A DNA stretch of 64,000 nt from Micromonospora globbae (lineage in GTDB: Bacteria; Actinomycetota; Actinomycetes; Mycobacteriales; Micromonosporaceae), in NCBI RefSeq assembly GCF_003610785.1, contig NZ_RAQQ01000007.1, positions 237,541 through 301,540 on the forward strand. The letters run 5' to 3'. Shown here one piece after another: positions 19,441 to 28,265 of the stretch. The notes below the pieces were generated by a model. It was given only the letters and a program-made list of their open reading frames with translations, did no database searches and was not told the DNA's origin. Every line of letters begins with the position of its first letter. The stretch's first letter is position 1. Position numbers and translations under genes: made by a program.

Positions 19441-22400
19441 TCAGCGCAGCGTCATGGCCACCGTGAGCGGCTCGGTCCGGTACGGGGTGTCCGTGTCGAA
19501 CGCGAGCCGCGCCCGGTACACGCCGTGCCCGGCGACGGCCGGGGCGGCCGCCGTCACCGTGACCGTGACCGACCGTCCCGCCGGGATGGTCACCTCGGTC
19601 CGGTCGACCGACAGCCACGACACGTCACTGCCGCGGACGCAGGCGTCGTGACCGGGCAGGTGCTGGGCGTACGGGGTGATCGCGAACGAGCCGAGCGAAC
19701 CGCCGACCTGGTACAGGCCGCAGGCGGCCCCGCCCCGGTACAGCGCGTTGTTCGCGTTCGGCAGCTCCGTCCACACCCCGGTCTCCGGGTCGAACTCCAG
19801 GGCCTCGTTGTTGACCGATCCCGCGGCGATGCCGCCGACGACCTGGAGCTTGCCGCCCGCACCGGCGTACGCCATGCCCCAGCGCGAGATCGGCAGCGGC
19901 GTGGTGGGCACCCACGTGTCCGACTCCGCGAAGTACCGGAAGGCCTCGTTCGTCGGGACCCGCCGGCCGGGGTCGATGCCGCCCGCGCAGACCACCCCGT
20001 CACCGGCCGGAGCGCAGGCGAGGAACGCGACCGCCAGCGGGTAGTCGGCCAGCCTGCTCCACGTGTCGGTACGCGGGTCGTAGCGGTACGTCCGGTTCGA
20101 CGCCGGCTCGCAGTCGCCGGTCGTGCAGCCGGCCACCACGTACAGGCGGCCGCCGACCGAGGCCGCCGCGGCGGCCGTCACGCCGCTGGGCAGGTCCGCC
20201 CGGCGCGACCACCGGTCGGTCATCGGGTCGTAGGCGTACGTCGTCGTCGCGGCGTTGCTCGCCTCGTCCCACCCGCCGACCGCGTACAGCCGGCCGTCGA
20301 CGAAACCGCCGACCGCGGCCGCCCGGGGCTCGGGCAGATCGGCGATCCGGCTCCACGACCCGGCCTGCGGGTCGAGGACGTACCCCTCGGCGAGCGAACC
20401 GGAGTCCCCGCTGCCGCCGACGGAGTAGACGGTGCCGTCGTTGTCGGCGACCAGGTTGTCCATCACCAGCGTCGGGTAGTCGGGCAGCGTCGTCCACGCC
20501 GTGCCGTTCCCCGCCTGCTGCGGCGGGGGCGGGGAGCCGTGCCCCCGACCGCGGGCCGCCACGGACGTCTCCGTCCGGACCCGGACCAGCGGCGCCTCCG
20601 GCGCGGTCGCGCGGCGCCCGCCGGCGGCCGGCGAGTAGCCGCGGTCCTGCTCGACGAGGTTCACGCGCAGCGGCCGGTCGCCGTCGTTGGTCAGCCGCAC
20701 CTTCCGCGTGACGCTGCGGCCCGGACGGACGGCCACCGAGAGGTCCGACTGGCGGACGTCCAGCCGGCCGGCCTCCAGCCGCCAGTCGCGCCGGGTGACG
20801 CCGTCGGGGTCGATGCGTACGGTCGCCGTGGCGTCTCCGTAGTGCCGACCGGACACGGTCATCGTGACCGGGCGGGTCCCCGGTGCGAACAGCCAGTAGA
20901 AGCCGTCGGCGAGGTTCGCGTCCTCGGGGGTGGCCCGGCTGGTGGCGTCCACCGCGCCACCGGCGGTCACGGTCGCGCCGATGAGCGCCGCGCCGGTGTT
21001 GTCGTCGCGGACCTGCCCCGCGACGAGTCCGCCCGGCACGGCGGCGCAGGACCGCCGGCCCACGAACACGTTGTCCAGCTGCCACCAGTCGTCGGTCTCA
21101 CCCTGGTAGCGGAAGCGGACGAGCACACCGGACTTCCCCGCGGCCTGCGGGACCGGGATCTCCACGTGGCCGTTGACGGCGTCGCCGGCGTAGTGCCGGA
21201 CGTTCGTCCACGTCGCGCCGTTGTCCAGGCTGAGGTCGACGTCGCCGGTCTGCGTGTCCCAGCTCGAGTAGTCGGTGTCGAAGCCGATCACCGGGTCGGT
21301 CACACCGGTCAGGTCGGCCGGCGGGCTGACCAGGCTCGTGTCGATCGGGCCCGGCTGGCTCCAGCCGTCGACCGTGGCGAAGCCGCCGGTGCCGCCGGTC
21401 AGGTTGCCCTTGCCGTTGGGGTCGTCGAAGCGCCAGGTCTGCCCGCCACCGGCCTCGTCGGTGGTCCGCCAGCCGTCCTTCGGGGTGTCGCCGGTCCAGC
21501 CGGTGAAGTCGGCGTTGGCCCCCTCGTAGCGCGGGGCGTAGCCCGGGGCGGTGCACGACGCGGTGTCGACGCTCAGCCGCACGTCCTGCCGTACGTCGCG
21601 GGGCCGGCCCTTCGGCTGCTGGTCCACCCGCACCGTCACGGTGCCGGTGACGTAGCCGGGCAGGTCGACCGGGGACACGCGCAGGGTGTAGCTGTTGTCG
21701 ACCGGCAGGTCGACCTCGTAGCGGCCGGTGTACGGGTCGGTGAGGACCGCGCCGCCCGGGTAGCCGTCGATGGAGATCCGCGCGTGGATTGGCCAGCCGT
21801 GCCCGGAGCCGTCGGTCACCGTACCGGTCAGGGTGCGGCTCGCGAGGGCGGTCAGCGTGACGTCGTGGGTGAGTTCGGCGTCGGCCGCCACGGTGAGCCG
21901 GGCCGCCGCGGGGGCGCGGTAGCCGAACTCGGTGACGGCCACGTCGTAGCCGCCGGCGGGCAGCCGCAGGTCGTACCGGCCCTGCGCGTCGGTCGTCGCG
22001 CGGAACGCGGCGCCGGTACCGTCCGTCGCGGTGACCGTCGCGCCGGCGACCGCGCCGTTCGTCCGGCCGGTCGTCACGGTGCCGGTGATCCGGCCGGTCG
22101 CGCCGAGCGTCAGGGCCGACACCCCGTTGGGCGATCCCAGGCCCGTCGGCCCGTCCCAGCCCGGCCCCGCGTTGCACAGCAGGTCACCGCACCATCCGTT
22201 GGAGCCCTCGGTGATGTCGAAGAGCCCGGCCGTCTTGTCCTTGCGGTACGGGTAGGTCACCGGGTACGACCCGGGCAGCGGGTCACCGGCGAGCGCGTAC
22301 ATCCCGGCGACGAGCGGAGCGGCCAGGGACGTGCCGCCCCACTGCGCCCACCCGTCCTGGCCGAGGGTGTTGTAGACGGCCAGCCCGGACTCGGGGTCGG

Positions 22401-23373
22401 CGACGGCGGAGATGTCCGCGGTGGCCCGCTTGTCCCCGCAGCGGGTGTCGACCCCGGCCTGGTACTCCGGTCGCGGCTCGTAGAGGGAGCAGCCGCTGCC
22501 GGCGTTCACCCAGGCGGTCTCCGACCAGCCGCGCGGGGAGGAGTCCCGGGTGAGCCGGGTGCCGCCGACCGCGATCACGTCGGGGTGGGTCGCCGGGTAG
22601 CTCTGGAGGTTCCCGATGTCGCCGCTGGCCACCACGACGGCGACGCCGGGGTGGTCGTAGTGGGCGTTGTAGAGCTCCTGGAAGGGGGTCTCGCCGGCGA
22701 TGCCGTACGAGTTCGAGATGACCGTCGCGCCCAGCCGGGCGGCCGTGTCGACCGCGGCGCCGAGGCTGGCCGGCGAGTTGTCGTCGGCCTGCACGAGGAG
22801 GAGGTTGCACTTCGGGCAGGCGGAGGAGACGGCGTCCAGGTCCAGGGCGGCCTCGATCGACCAGTCCGGGTCCTCCGGCGGGTAGTCGGTACCGCCGCGC
22901 TGGTCCACCTTCCGGAAGCAGCCGTTGGCGCTGGTGCACGGCGGCAGCCCGTAGTGGGCGCGGAAGACGGCGAGGTCGGCCTCGGCGGCCTCGTAGCCGA
23001 AGGCGAGCACGACGGCGACGGTCCTGCCCGCACCTCCGTCGGGCAGCTTGTACGCCGACCGGATGTCGGCCGGTCCGAGCGCGCCCGCCGGCGGCGCGGA
23101 CTCCTGCTGCACGAGCCGGCCGTCCTCGGTGGCGCGACCGAGCGCGTAGCAGCGGGCCAGCGGCGTGCCCTCGGCGGCGGTGTTGCAGCCGGCGGGCGTG
23201 TAGCGCATGGCCTCCCAGCTCGGCGACGAGGCGGTGGGCGGCGCGGACGCGGGAGCCGCCTGCGCCGGGGCGGCGGGCAGCGGGCCGGAGGCGAGCAGCG
23301 ACAGGGTGAGGGCTGCGATCAGCGCGCCGAGCCGGCCTCTGTGGACCCGTCTCGACCGTATGGGCACGGCCAT
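19441..23373 (-). CDS. Secreted S53-type (sedolisin-like) protease with Cna-B-like, MAM-like and kelch modules
   Basis: The product is 1310 aa. A signal peptide (RR-rich start, LGALIAALTLSLLASG, cleavage near AQAAPA) implies export. An S53 catalytic domain spans about residues 60-410: the Glu/Asp pair in IEAALDLDAVSSACP (near 175), the oxyanion region VVASGDIG (near 250) and the nucleophile in WGGTSLAAP (near 345). Two Cna-B/carboxypeptidase-regulatory-like domains (near 420-580), a MAM/immune-inhibitor-A-like sandwich (near 610-780), another Cna-B-like unit, about six kelch blades (near 950-1225) and a C-terminal beta-sandwich follow. The start is set at MAVPIRS because AAGGAG stands eight bases before it. 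No propeptide of normal S53 size is seen. A DNA-binding regulator is divergent. Confidence 0.9.
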   Translation of the reverse strand: MAVPIRSRRVHRGRLGALIAALTLSLLASGPLPAAPAQAAPASAPPTASSPSWEAMRYTPAGCNTAAEGTPLARCYALGRATEDGRLVQQESAPPAGALGPADIRSAYKLPDGGAGRTVAVVLAFGYEAAEADLAVFRAHYGLPPCTSANGCFRKVDQRGGTDYPPEDPDWSIEAALDLDAVSSACPKCNLLLVQADDNSPASLGAAVDTAARLGATVISNSYGIAGETPFQELYNAHYDHPGVAVVVASGDIGNLQSYPATHPDVIAVGGTRLTRDSSPRGWSETAWVNAGSGCSLYEPRPEYQAGVDTRCGDKRATADISAVADPESGLAVYNTLGQDGWAQWGGTSLAAPLVAGMYALAGDPLPGSYPVTYPYRKDKTAGLFDITEGSNGWCGDLLCNAGPGWDGPTGLGSPNGVSALTLGATGRITGTVTTGRTNGAVAGATVTATDGTGAAFRATTDAQGRYDLRLPAGGYDVAVTEFGYRAPAAARLTVAADAELTHDVTLTALASRTLTGTVTDGSGHGWPIHARISIDGYPGGAVLTDPYTGRYEVDLPVDNSYTLRVSPVDLPGYVTGTVTVRVDQQPKGRPRDVRQDVRLSVDTASCTAPGYAPRYEGANADFTGWTGDTPKDGWRTTDEAGGGQTWRFDDPNGKGNLTGGTGGFATVDGWSQPGPIDTSLVSPPADLTGVTDPVIGFDTDYSSWDTQTGDVDLSLDNGATWTNVRHYAGDAVNGHVEIPVPQAAGKSGVLVRFRYQGETDDWWQLDNVFVGRRSCAAVPGGLVAGQVRDDNTGAALIGATVTAGGAVDATSRATPEDANLADGFYWLFAPGTRPVTMTVSGRHYGDATATVRIDPDGVTRRDWRLEAGRLDVRQSDLSVAVRPGRSVTRKVRLTNDGDRPLRVNLVEQDRGYSPAAGGRRATAPEAPLVRVRTETSVAARGRGHGSPPPPQQAGNGTAWTTLPDYPTLVMDNLVADNDGTVYSVGGSGDSGSLAEGYVLDPQAGSWSRIADLPEPRAAAVGGFVDGRLYAVGGWDEASNAATTTYAYDPMTDRWSRRADLPSGVTAAAAASVGGRLYVVAGCTTGDCEPASNRTYRYDPRTDTWSRLADYPLAVAFLACAPAGDGVVCAGGIDPGRRVPTNEAFRYFAESDTWVPTTPLPISRWGMAYAGAGGKLQVVGGIAAGSVNNEALEFDPETGVWTELPNANNALYRGGAACGLYQVGGSLGSFAITPYAQHLPGHDACVRGSDVSWLSVDRTEVTIPAGRSVTVTVTAAAPAVAGHGVYRARLAFDTDTPYRTEPLTVAMTLR

Positions 23374-23573
23374 CCAAGAACTCCTTACCAGTGACGCCAC
23401 GGACCGGCCTCGCCGTTGAGGCCGTGACGCACCTGCGGGCCAGGTGAAGGGTGATTCCCGGCACGAAATCGGCGCGCATCGACGGGTGATCTTGGCACGG
23501 GTGCGAAAGGACGGACAATGTTGCGGGGCGTTCATGTTCCGGACAGCTGGCGGGTTCCCGACGGAGGCGACGG

Positions 23574-24572
23574 ATGTGGCATGTGGTGGGGGTCTCCGAA
23601 CCCGAGGAGCGCGTCTACGAGGCGCTGACCCGGCGGGGACAGGCCACCGCCACCGACCTCCTCGGCCACGTCGCGCTCTCCCGGGCGCAACTCAGCCGTA
23701 CGCTCGGGCGCCTCGTCGACCGCGGTCTGGCGACCCGGCTGTCCGGGCGCCCCACCCGGTACGCGGCGACGCCACCGGACCAGGTGGCGACCGTCCTGAT
23801 CGCCGAGCGGGAACGGGAGCTGCTGCGCCTGCGTACGCACGCCGACCAGTTGGCCAAGGAGATCCGGCGCAGCGGCGGCACCGGCCGCCACCCGGCCGAA
23901 CTCGTGGAGGTCATCGAGGGCGGGGCGAACCTGCGCGCCACCCTCGTACGCCTCCAGCGTGAGGCGAAGGTGCAGATCCGCGGCATGGACCGGCCGCCCT
24001 ACCTCGACAACCCGGTGAGCGGCAACTCGGAGGAGACCCAGCAGCTCGCCGACCGGGGCCTCACCTACCGGGTCATCTACGACCGGTCGGCGCTGGCGAT
24101 CCCGGGGCGGATGGCGGAGATCTGGCGGGGCATCCAGGGCGGCGAACGGGCCCGCGTCGCGAGCAACGTGCCGATGAAGATGATGCTCTGCGACGACCGG
24201 CTCGCGCTCATCCCCGTCATGGCGGCCGGTCAACTGGCCGACGCCGCCTACCTCGTGCACCCGTCGTCGCTGCTGAGCGCGGTGAGCGAGCTGTTCGAGG
24301 CGATCTGGGAGCGGGCGGTCGCCATCAACCGCACCGGCGTCCGGGGCGGCGCCGCGGCGTCCGCCGCCGACGAACACCCCGACCAGCTCTCCGAGCGGGA
24401 CGTCGAGCTCATCGGCCTGCTGGCCGGCGGGGCCACCGACGAGCGGATCGCCCGCACGCTCGGCTGGAGCGTACGCACGGTGCACCGGCACGTGCACCGC
24501 ATCATGACGGCGGTGGGCGCCGAGACCCGCTTCCAGGCGGGCATGGAGGCGGTCCGCCGCGGCTGGGTCTGA
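23574..24572 (+). CDS. TrmB/LuxR-type transcriptional regulator
   Basis: The protein is 332 aa with two DNA-binding modules. The N-terminal winged helix, EERVYEALTRRGQATATDLL to RGLATRLSGRPTRYAATPP, is TrmB/MarR-like. The C-terminal LuxR-type helix-turn-helix is LSERDVELIGLLAGGATDERIARTLGWSVRTVHRHVHRIM. Between them lies a sensor-like region (VQIRGMDRPPYL to AAYLVHPSSLLSAV) resembling the PLD-like ligand fold of TrmB proteins. GGAGGCGACGG precedes the ATG. It faces the S53 protease gene across 200 bp, so it probably controls that gene and itself. Confidence 0.88.
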   Translation: MWHVVGVSEPEERVYEALTRRGQATATDLLGHVALSRAQLSRTLGRLVDRGLATRLSGRPTRYAATPPDQVATVLIAERERELLRLRTHADQLAKEIRRSGGTGRHPAELVEVIEGGANLRATLVRLQREAKVQIRGMDRPPYLDNPVSGNSEETQQLADRGLTYRVIYDRSALAIPGRMAEIWRGIQGGERARVASNVPMKMMLCDDRLALIPVMAAGQLADAAYLVHPSSLLSAVSELFEAIWERAVAINRTGVRGGAAASAADEHPDQLSERDVELIGLLAGGATDERIARTLGWSVRTVHRHVHRIMTAVGAETRFQAGMEAVRRGWV

Positions 24573-24626
24573 CGGCGGGACGCGCCGGGCCGGCCGCCGC
24601 ACGGCGACCGGGCCCGACGTACGCGG

Positions 24627-25400
24627 TCAGCGGCCGGTGAAGTCCGGCTTCCGCTTCTCCACGAAGGCCGCCATGCCCTCGCGCCGGTCGTCGGTGGCGA
24701 AGAGCGCGGCGAAGAGCTGGCTCTCCCAGGCCAGGCCGGAGTTCAGGTCCATGTCCAGTCCGCCGTCGACGGCGAGCTTCGCGGCGCGCAGCGCCTGCGT
24801 CGGCCCGGTGACGTAGGGGCGGACCAGCTCGACGGCGGTCGAGTAGACGTCGGCGGCCGGTACGACGCGGTCGGCCAGCCCGATCCGCAGCGCCTCCTGG
24901 GCGTCGACCATCCGCCCGGACATGATGAGGTCCTTGGCCCGGGCCGGGCCGACCAGCCGGGCCAGTCGCTGGGTGCCGCCGGCGCCCGGGATGATCCCCA
25001 GCTTGATCTCCGGCTGGCCGAGCTTCGCGTCCTCGGCCACCACCCGCCAGTCGCAGGCCAGCGCCAGCTCGCAGCCGCCGCCCAGGGCGTACCCCGTGAT
25101 GGCGGCGACCACCGGCTTGGGGATCCGGGCGATCGCGCCGAGCGCGCTGGAGAGGTCCGCGGCCCGCGACGCCATGTCCACGTAGGACATGTCGGCCATC
25201 TCCTTGATGTCCGCGCCCGCGGCGAAGACCTTCTCCCCGCCGTACACGATCACGGCGCGGACGTCGGTGTCGGCGGACGCCGCCGTGGCGGCGGCCCGCA
25301 ACTCCTCCTGCACCTGGGTGTTGAGCGCGTTCATCGGCGGGCGCTCCAGCCGGATGGTGCCGATGCCGTCCTTGGTCTCCAGCCGCACGAACTCGCTCAC
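24627..25400 (-). CDS. Enoyl-CoA hydratase/isomerase family protein
   Basis: The product is 257 aa, the standard crotonase length. It shows the CoA-binding [14 protein letters not shown], the oxyanion-hole [15 protein letters not shown], and the segment [26 protein letters not shown] that carries the two catalytic glutamates of true hydratases. It hydrates trans-2-enoyl-CoA in beta-oxidation or a related pathway. GTG at 25398-25400 ([12 protein letters not shown]) is chosen; an upstream start would add 13 Arg/Gly-rich residues. Its 3' end meets the TrmB/LuxR regulator convergently. Confidence 0.92.
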   Translation of the reverse strand: MSEFVRLETKDGIGTIRLERPPMNALNTQVQEELRAAATAASADTDVRAVIVYGGEKVFAAGADIKEMADMSYVDMASRAADLSSALGAIARIPKPVVAAITGYALGGGCELALACDWRVVAEDAKLGQPEIKLGIIPGAGGTQRLARLVGPARAKDLIMSGRMVDAQEALRIGLADRVVPAADVYSTAVELVRPYVTGPTQALRAAKLAVDGGLDMDLNSGLAWESQLFAALFATDDRREGMAAFVEKRKPDFTGR

Positions 25401-25498
25401 GCCGCCCTCACTTCCTCGTCGAAGTCGCGTGCCAACCATACGGCCCGCCTCGTTGGGGTACGTAGTCTGGTAGCAGCCCCGGGCCCGGGAGTCCAGCC

Positions 25499-26020
25499 AT
25501 GGTCACGTACTACGACGACAGGTCGGTGCAGGTCACCTCCACCGCCGTCCGGGTGGACGGCCGCACGTTCCCGCTCGCCGAGATCAGCATGGTCTGGCAC
25601 CGGCGGGGCAGCCGCTCCTGGCGGGTCCTCGCCGGGCGCGGCGCGATCGGCGCCGCCATGGCCGGGCCACTGGTCGCGGCGGTCCTCGGCATCGCCCTGG
25701 CGATCCGGCTGGACCGCTCCCCCACGGTCACCGTGGCGATCGTCGGCGTCTCCGTGCTGGTCGGGCTCGCGGTCGGGCCGGTCGCCGACTTCCTCTTCGA
25801 GCACCTGGACCGGTCGTACGCCCGCGGCAGCCGCCAGCGGGAACTCTGGGTGCGCTGGCGCGGCCGGCCCGTCCAGTTGCTGTGCACCGGTGACGCCCTG
25901 CGGTTCGGCCAGATCTACCGCGCCGTGCAGCGCGCCGTCGAACAGGGCGGAGGCCGGGCGGCCACGGGCGCCGCCGCCGTGACCGCCCGCCCGTCGCGCG
26001 GTCCGGGTCGGCGGGGCTAG
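25499..26020 (+). CDS. DUF6232-type membrane protein (paralogue 1)
   Basis: The 173-aa protein begins [19 protein letters not shown], has two adjacent hydrophobic segments (about residues 52-73 and 78-98) and ends with the conserved [17 protein letters not shown] and [19 protein letters not shown]. The same framework occurs in the gene at 26526-27008, so the two are paralogues flanking a SnoaL-like gene. Function unknown. Its TAG stop shares the palindrome CTAG (26017-26020) with the stop of the opposing SnoaL-like gene. Confidence 0.85.
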   Translation: MVTYYDDRSVQVTSTAVRVDGRTFPLAEISMVWHRRGSRSWRVLAGRGAIGAAMAGPLVAAVLGIALAIRLDRSPTVTVAIVGVSVLVGLAVGPVADFLFEHLDRSYARGSRQRELWVRWRGRPVQLLCTGDALRFGQIYRAVQRAVEQGGGRAATGAAAVTARPSRGPGRRG

Positions 26021-26430
26021 AAGCGGATCGGGGTGTCCGGCAGCATGCCGAGGCCGCGCAGCAGGCCGTAGAGGTCCTGCTCGCCCCAGAACTGCACGAT
26101 CCGCCCGTGCGCCAGGCGGTACATCTTGCAGGCGCTCTGCACCGCCGTCGCGCCGGTCGCGTCCCGGCGGTAGGTCTGCGCCAGCACCACGGTGACCCGG
26201 TCCCCCGCCGGAAACACCTCCAGGATCTCCTGGTCGACGACGGTGAGCCCGGGCGAGGCGACGGCCTGCTCCACGAACCGGCGGCCACGTACGGCGGTGC
26301 CCGACCCGTAGACGGCCACGTCGTCCGCGACCACCGCACGCAGCTCGGCCAGGTCCTTCGTGACGAAGGTACGCAGGTAGCGCCGCACCACCTCGACGTT
26401 GCGCTCCTGCTCGGTGGTCTGCTCACCCAT
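26017..26430 (-). CDS. SnoaL-like/NTF2-fold protein
   Basis: The 137-aa protein has the cone-shaped NTF2 fold pattern: an N-terminal helix (NVEVVRRYLRTFVTKDLAELRAVVADDVAVYGSG), a middle RRFVEQAVASPGLTVVDQEI and strands ending CKMYRLAHGRIVQFWGEQD. The family includes polyketide cyclases, ketosteroid isomerases and many uncharacterised proteins; the catalytic residues cannot be assigned here. The start is set at MGEQTTEQERN, giving normal length; the frame is open further upstream with low-complexity sequence. It is embedded antisense between the two DUF6232 paralogues. Confidence 0.78.
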   Translation of the reverse strand: MGEQTTEQERNVEVVRRYLRTFVTKDLAELRAVVADDVAVYGSGTAVRGRRFVEQAVASPGLTVVDQEILEVFPAGDRVTVVLAQTYRRDATGATAVQSACKMYRLAHGRIVQFWGEQDLYGLLRGLGMLPDTPIRF

Positions 26431-26525
26431 GCCGGCGACGGTACGGGGACCGGCCGCCGCCCGCTGTCCCCACCCCACGCAACGGACACCGCGCCGCGTT
26501 TGGCGGGACGTGCTTAGGCTGAGTG

Positions 26526-27008
26526 ATGGCGGTCTATTACCGGGACGACGCGGTGCAGGTGACCTCCGAGTCGATTCGGGCCGGCGGGCGCGTCGTGGCG
26601 CTGGCCGACGTGACGTACGTCTGGCACGCCCGGGGGCGCACGACGCTCGCCGTGCGGGGGCGGGTGCTCGGGCGCGGCGTGCTGGTCCTCCTGCTGTCGC
26701 TCCCGCCGCTGGTGGCACTGCTCTGCGTCGTGTCGCTGGTCTGGTCCGCGCAGGCCCGCGGCGAGTGGATCCTCGCGCTGGTCATCCTCGCCGCGTGCGT
26801 GGTCGGTGCGCTCGCCCTGGCCCCGTTCCTCGAACTGCCGCTCGGCTGGCTGGACCGCTCCTACGAGCGGGGCAACCGGGTGCACGAGCTGTGGGTGCAG
26901 CACCACGGCCGGGAGGAACTGTTGTTGAGCACGCCCGACGCGCTGCGGTTCGGCCAGATCTACCGGGCCGTGCAGCGCGCGGTCGAGCAGCACACCGACC
27001 GGCACTGA
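26526..27008 (+). CDS. DUF6232-type membrane protein (paralogue 2)
   Basis: The 160-aa protein begins MAVYYRDDAVQVTSESIRAG and carries a pair of hydrophobic segments (about 46-70 and 80-105), then LDRSYERGNRVHELWV and [19 protein letters not shown]. Its C-terminal half is nearly superimposable on the protein at 25499-26020. A GTG one codon upstream is an alternative start. It lacks the Ala/Arg-rich tail of its paralogue. Function unknown; a local duplication interrupted by the SnoaL-like gene is likely. Confidence 0.84.
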   Translation: MAVYYRDDAVQVTSESIRAGGRVVALADVTYVWHARGRTTLAVRGRVLGRGVLVLLLSLPPLVALLCVVSLVWSAQARGEWILALVILAACVVGALALAPFLELPLGWLDRSYERGNRVHELWVQHHGREELLLSTPDALRFGQIYRAVQRAVEQHTDRH

Positions 27009-27088
27009 CATCCGGGCGGACGCGACGGGACGCGCGCCGGGCCCGCCCGGCCAGGCGGTGCGGGCGCCGGCGACGCACACTGGGTGCC

Positions 27089-27730
27089 ATGGCGATTCCC
27101 CTCCCCCGGCCGTCCACCGTCGTCGGCCTCACCCGCGCCGCCCTCGACCACGCCGTCGGCTCGGCCGCCTCGTTCGCGGCCGTGCCCGCCCGCGCGTTCG
27201 CCGTGCTGGACGGGGTCGAAGCGCTGCTGACCCGGATCAACGGCCTGGTGGACCGGATCGAGCGGACGCTGGACCGCGCGGACCGGGTGGTCACCGACGC
27301 CGAGGCGGCGGTCCGCGAGGTCGGGGTGATCAGCGCCGCGGCGACCAGCGCCGTCGAGAACGCCACCTCCGTGGCGGCGCGGGCGTCCGCGGCCGTCGGC
27401 ACCGCGGCGGAGTCGGCGGCCACCGCGGCCGAGCTGCTGGCGGCGTACGAGCCGGCGCTGCGCCGGGCCGCGCCGATGGCCACCCGCTTCGTGGAGCAGC
27501 TCAGCCACGAGGAGGTGACCGCCGCCATCCGGCTGGTGGACGAGCTGCCGAAGCTGCGCGAGCACCTGACCGCGGACGTCCTGCCGATCCTCGCGACCCT
27601 GGACCGCGTCGGCCCGGACCTGCACGACCTGCTCGAGGTCACCCGCGACCTCAAGCTCGCCGTCGCCGGCATCCCCGGGTTGGGCATGCTGCGCCGGCGG
27701 GGCGAGAAGCTCACCGACGAGGCCGAGTAG
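27089..27730 (+). CDS. Hypothetical alpha-helical (coiled-coil) protein
   Basis: The 213-aa protein begins MAIPLPRPSTVVGLTRAAL and is almost entirely helical, with heptad-like Val/Ile/Leu spacing in INGLVDRIERTLDRADRVVTDAEAAV and an Ala-rich centre (residues about 85-125). It has no transmembrane segment or catalytic motif. The pattern is apolipoprotein- or phasin-like, so surface or lipid association is possible, but this is only a structural guess. It stands alone between a DUF6232 gene and a convergent rhodanese gene. Confidence 0.75.
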   Translation: MAIPLPRPSTVVGLTRAALDHAVGSAASFAAVPARAFAVLDGVEALLTRINGLVDRIERTLDRADRVVTDAEAAVREVGVISAAATSAVENATSVAARASAAVGTAAESAATAAELLAAYEPALRRAAPMATRFVEQLSHEEVTAAIRLVDELPKLREHLTADVLPILATLDRVGPDLHDLLEVTRDLKLAVAGIPGLGMLRRRGEKLTDEAE

Positions 27731-27734
27731 GCGC

Positions 27735-28193
27735 CTAGCAGTCGCAGCTGACCGTCGACCGGGGCGCGGTCAGGTCATCGACCGGGCGCCGGGTCAGCCC
27801 CGCCCCGGTCACCACCGGCAGTCCTTCCCGGACCCAGTACTCGTAGCCGCCGAGCATCTCCTTCACCGGATGACCGAGCCGGGCGAACTCGAGCGCCGCC
27901 CGGGTCGCGCCGTTGCAGCCGGGGCCCCAGCAGTAGGTCACGACCGCCGAGCCGGCCGAGACCAGCTCGGCCGCGCGGGTGGCGATCTCGGCGGTCGGCA
28001 GGTGCACGGCGCCCGGCAGGTGTCCCTGCGCCCAGGCGTCCGCGCCACGGGAGTCGACCACCACCAGACCCGGCGTCCCGGCGGTCAGGTCCGCGTGTAC
28101 GTCGCTCACGTCGGTCTCGAAGCTGAGTCGGGCGAAGAAGTGCGCGGCGGCGGTCACGGGGTCGGCCGCCGGGACGGCGAAGGTGTACGTCAT
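27735..28193 (-). CDS. Rhodanese-like sulfurtransferase
   Basis: The single-domain protein is 152 aa. It has GLVVVDSRGADAWAQGHLPGAVHLP, the classic CH2A region, and the active-site loop VTYCWGPGCNGATRAAL, whose first Cys should be the persulfide carrier. C-terminal residues KEMLGGYEYWVREGLPV fit the family, and the protein ends CDC. The ATG at 28191-28193 faces the GlxA-type regulator across 72 bp, a common pairing in actinomycetes, and the regulator probably controls it. It might handle cyanide, sulfite or reactive sulfur; substrate not visible. Confidence 0.88.
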   Translation of the reverse strand: MTYTFAVPAADPVTAAAHFFARLSFETDVSDVHADLTAGTPGLVVVDSRGADAWAQGHLPGAVHLPTAEIATRAAELVSAGSAVVTYCWGPGCNGATRAALEFARLGHPVKEMLGGYEYWVREGLPVVTGAGLTRRPVDDLTAPRSTVSCDC

Positions 28194-28265
28194 GGCACCG
28201 ATCCTGCGGCCGACCGCGAGGTGCCGGCGAGTGGCGTCGACGCCGTCCTCCGCTAACATCCCGCC

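Noticed and set aside
19309..23394. 1361-codon plus-strand open frame over the S53 protease gene
   Set aside because: Antisense shadow of a gene with clear signal peptide, catalytic domain and kelch repeats.
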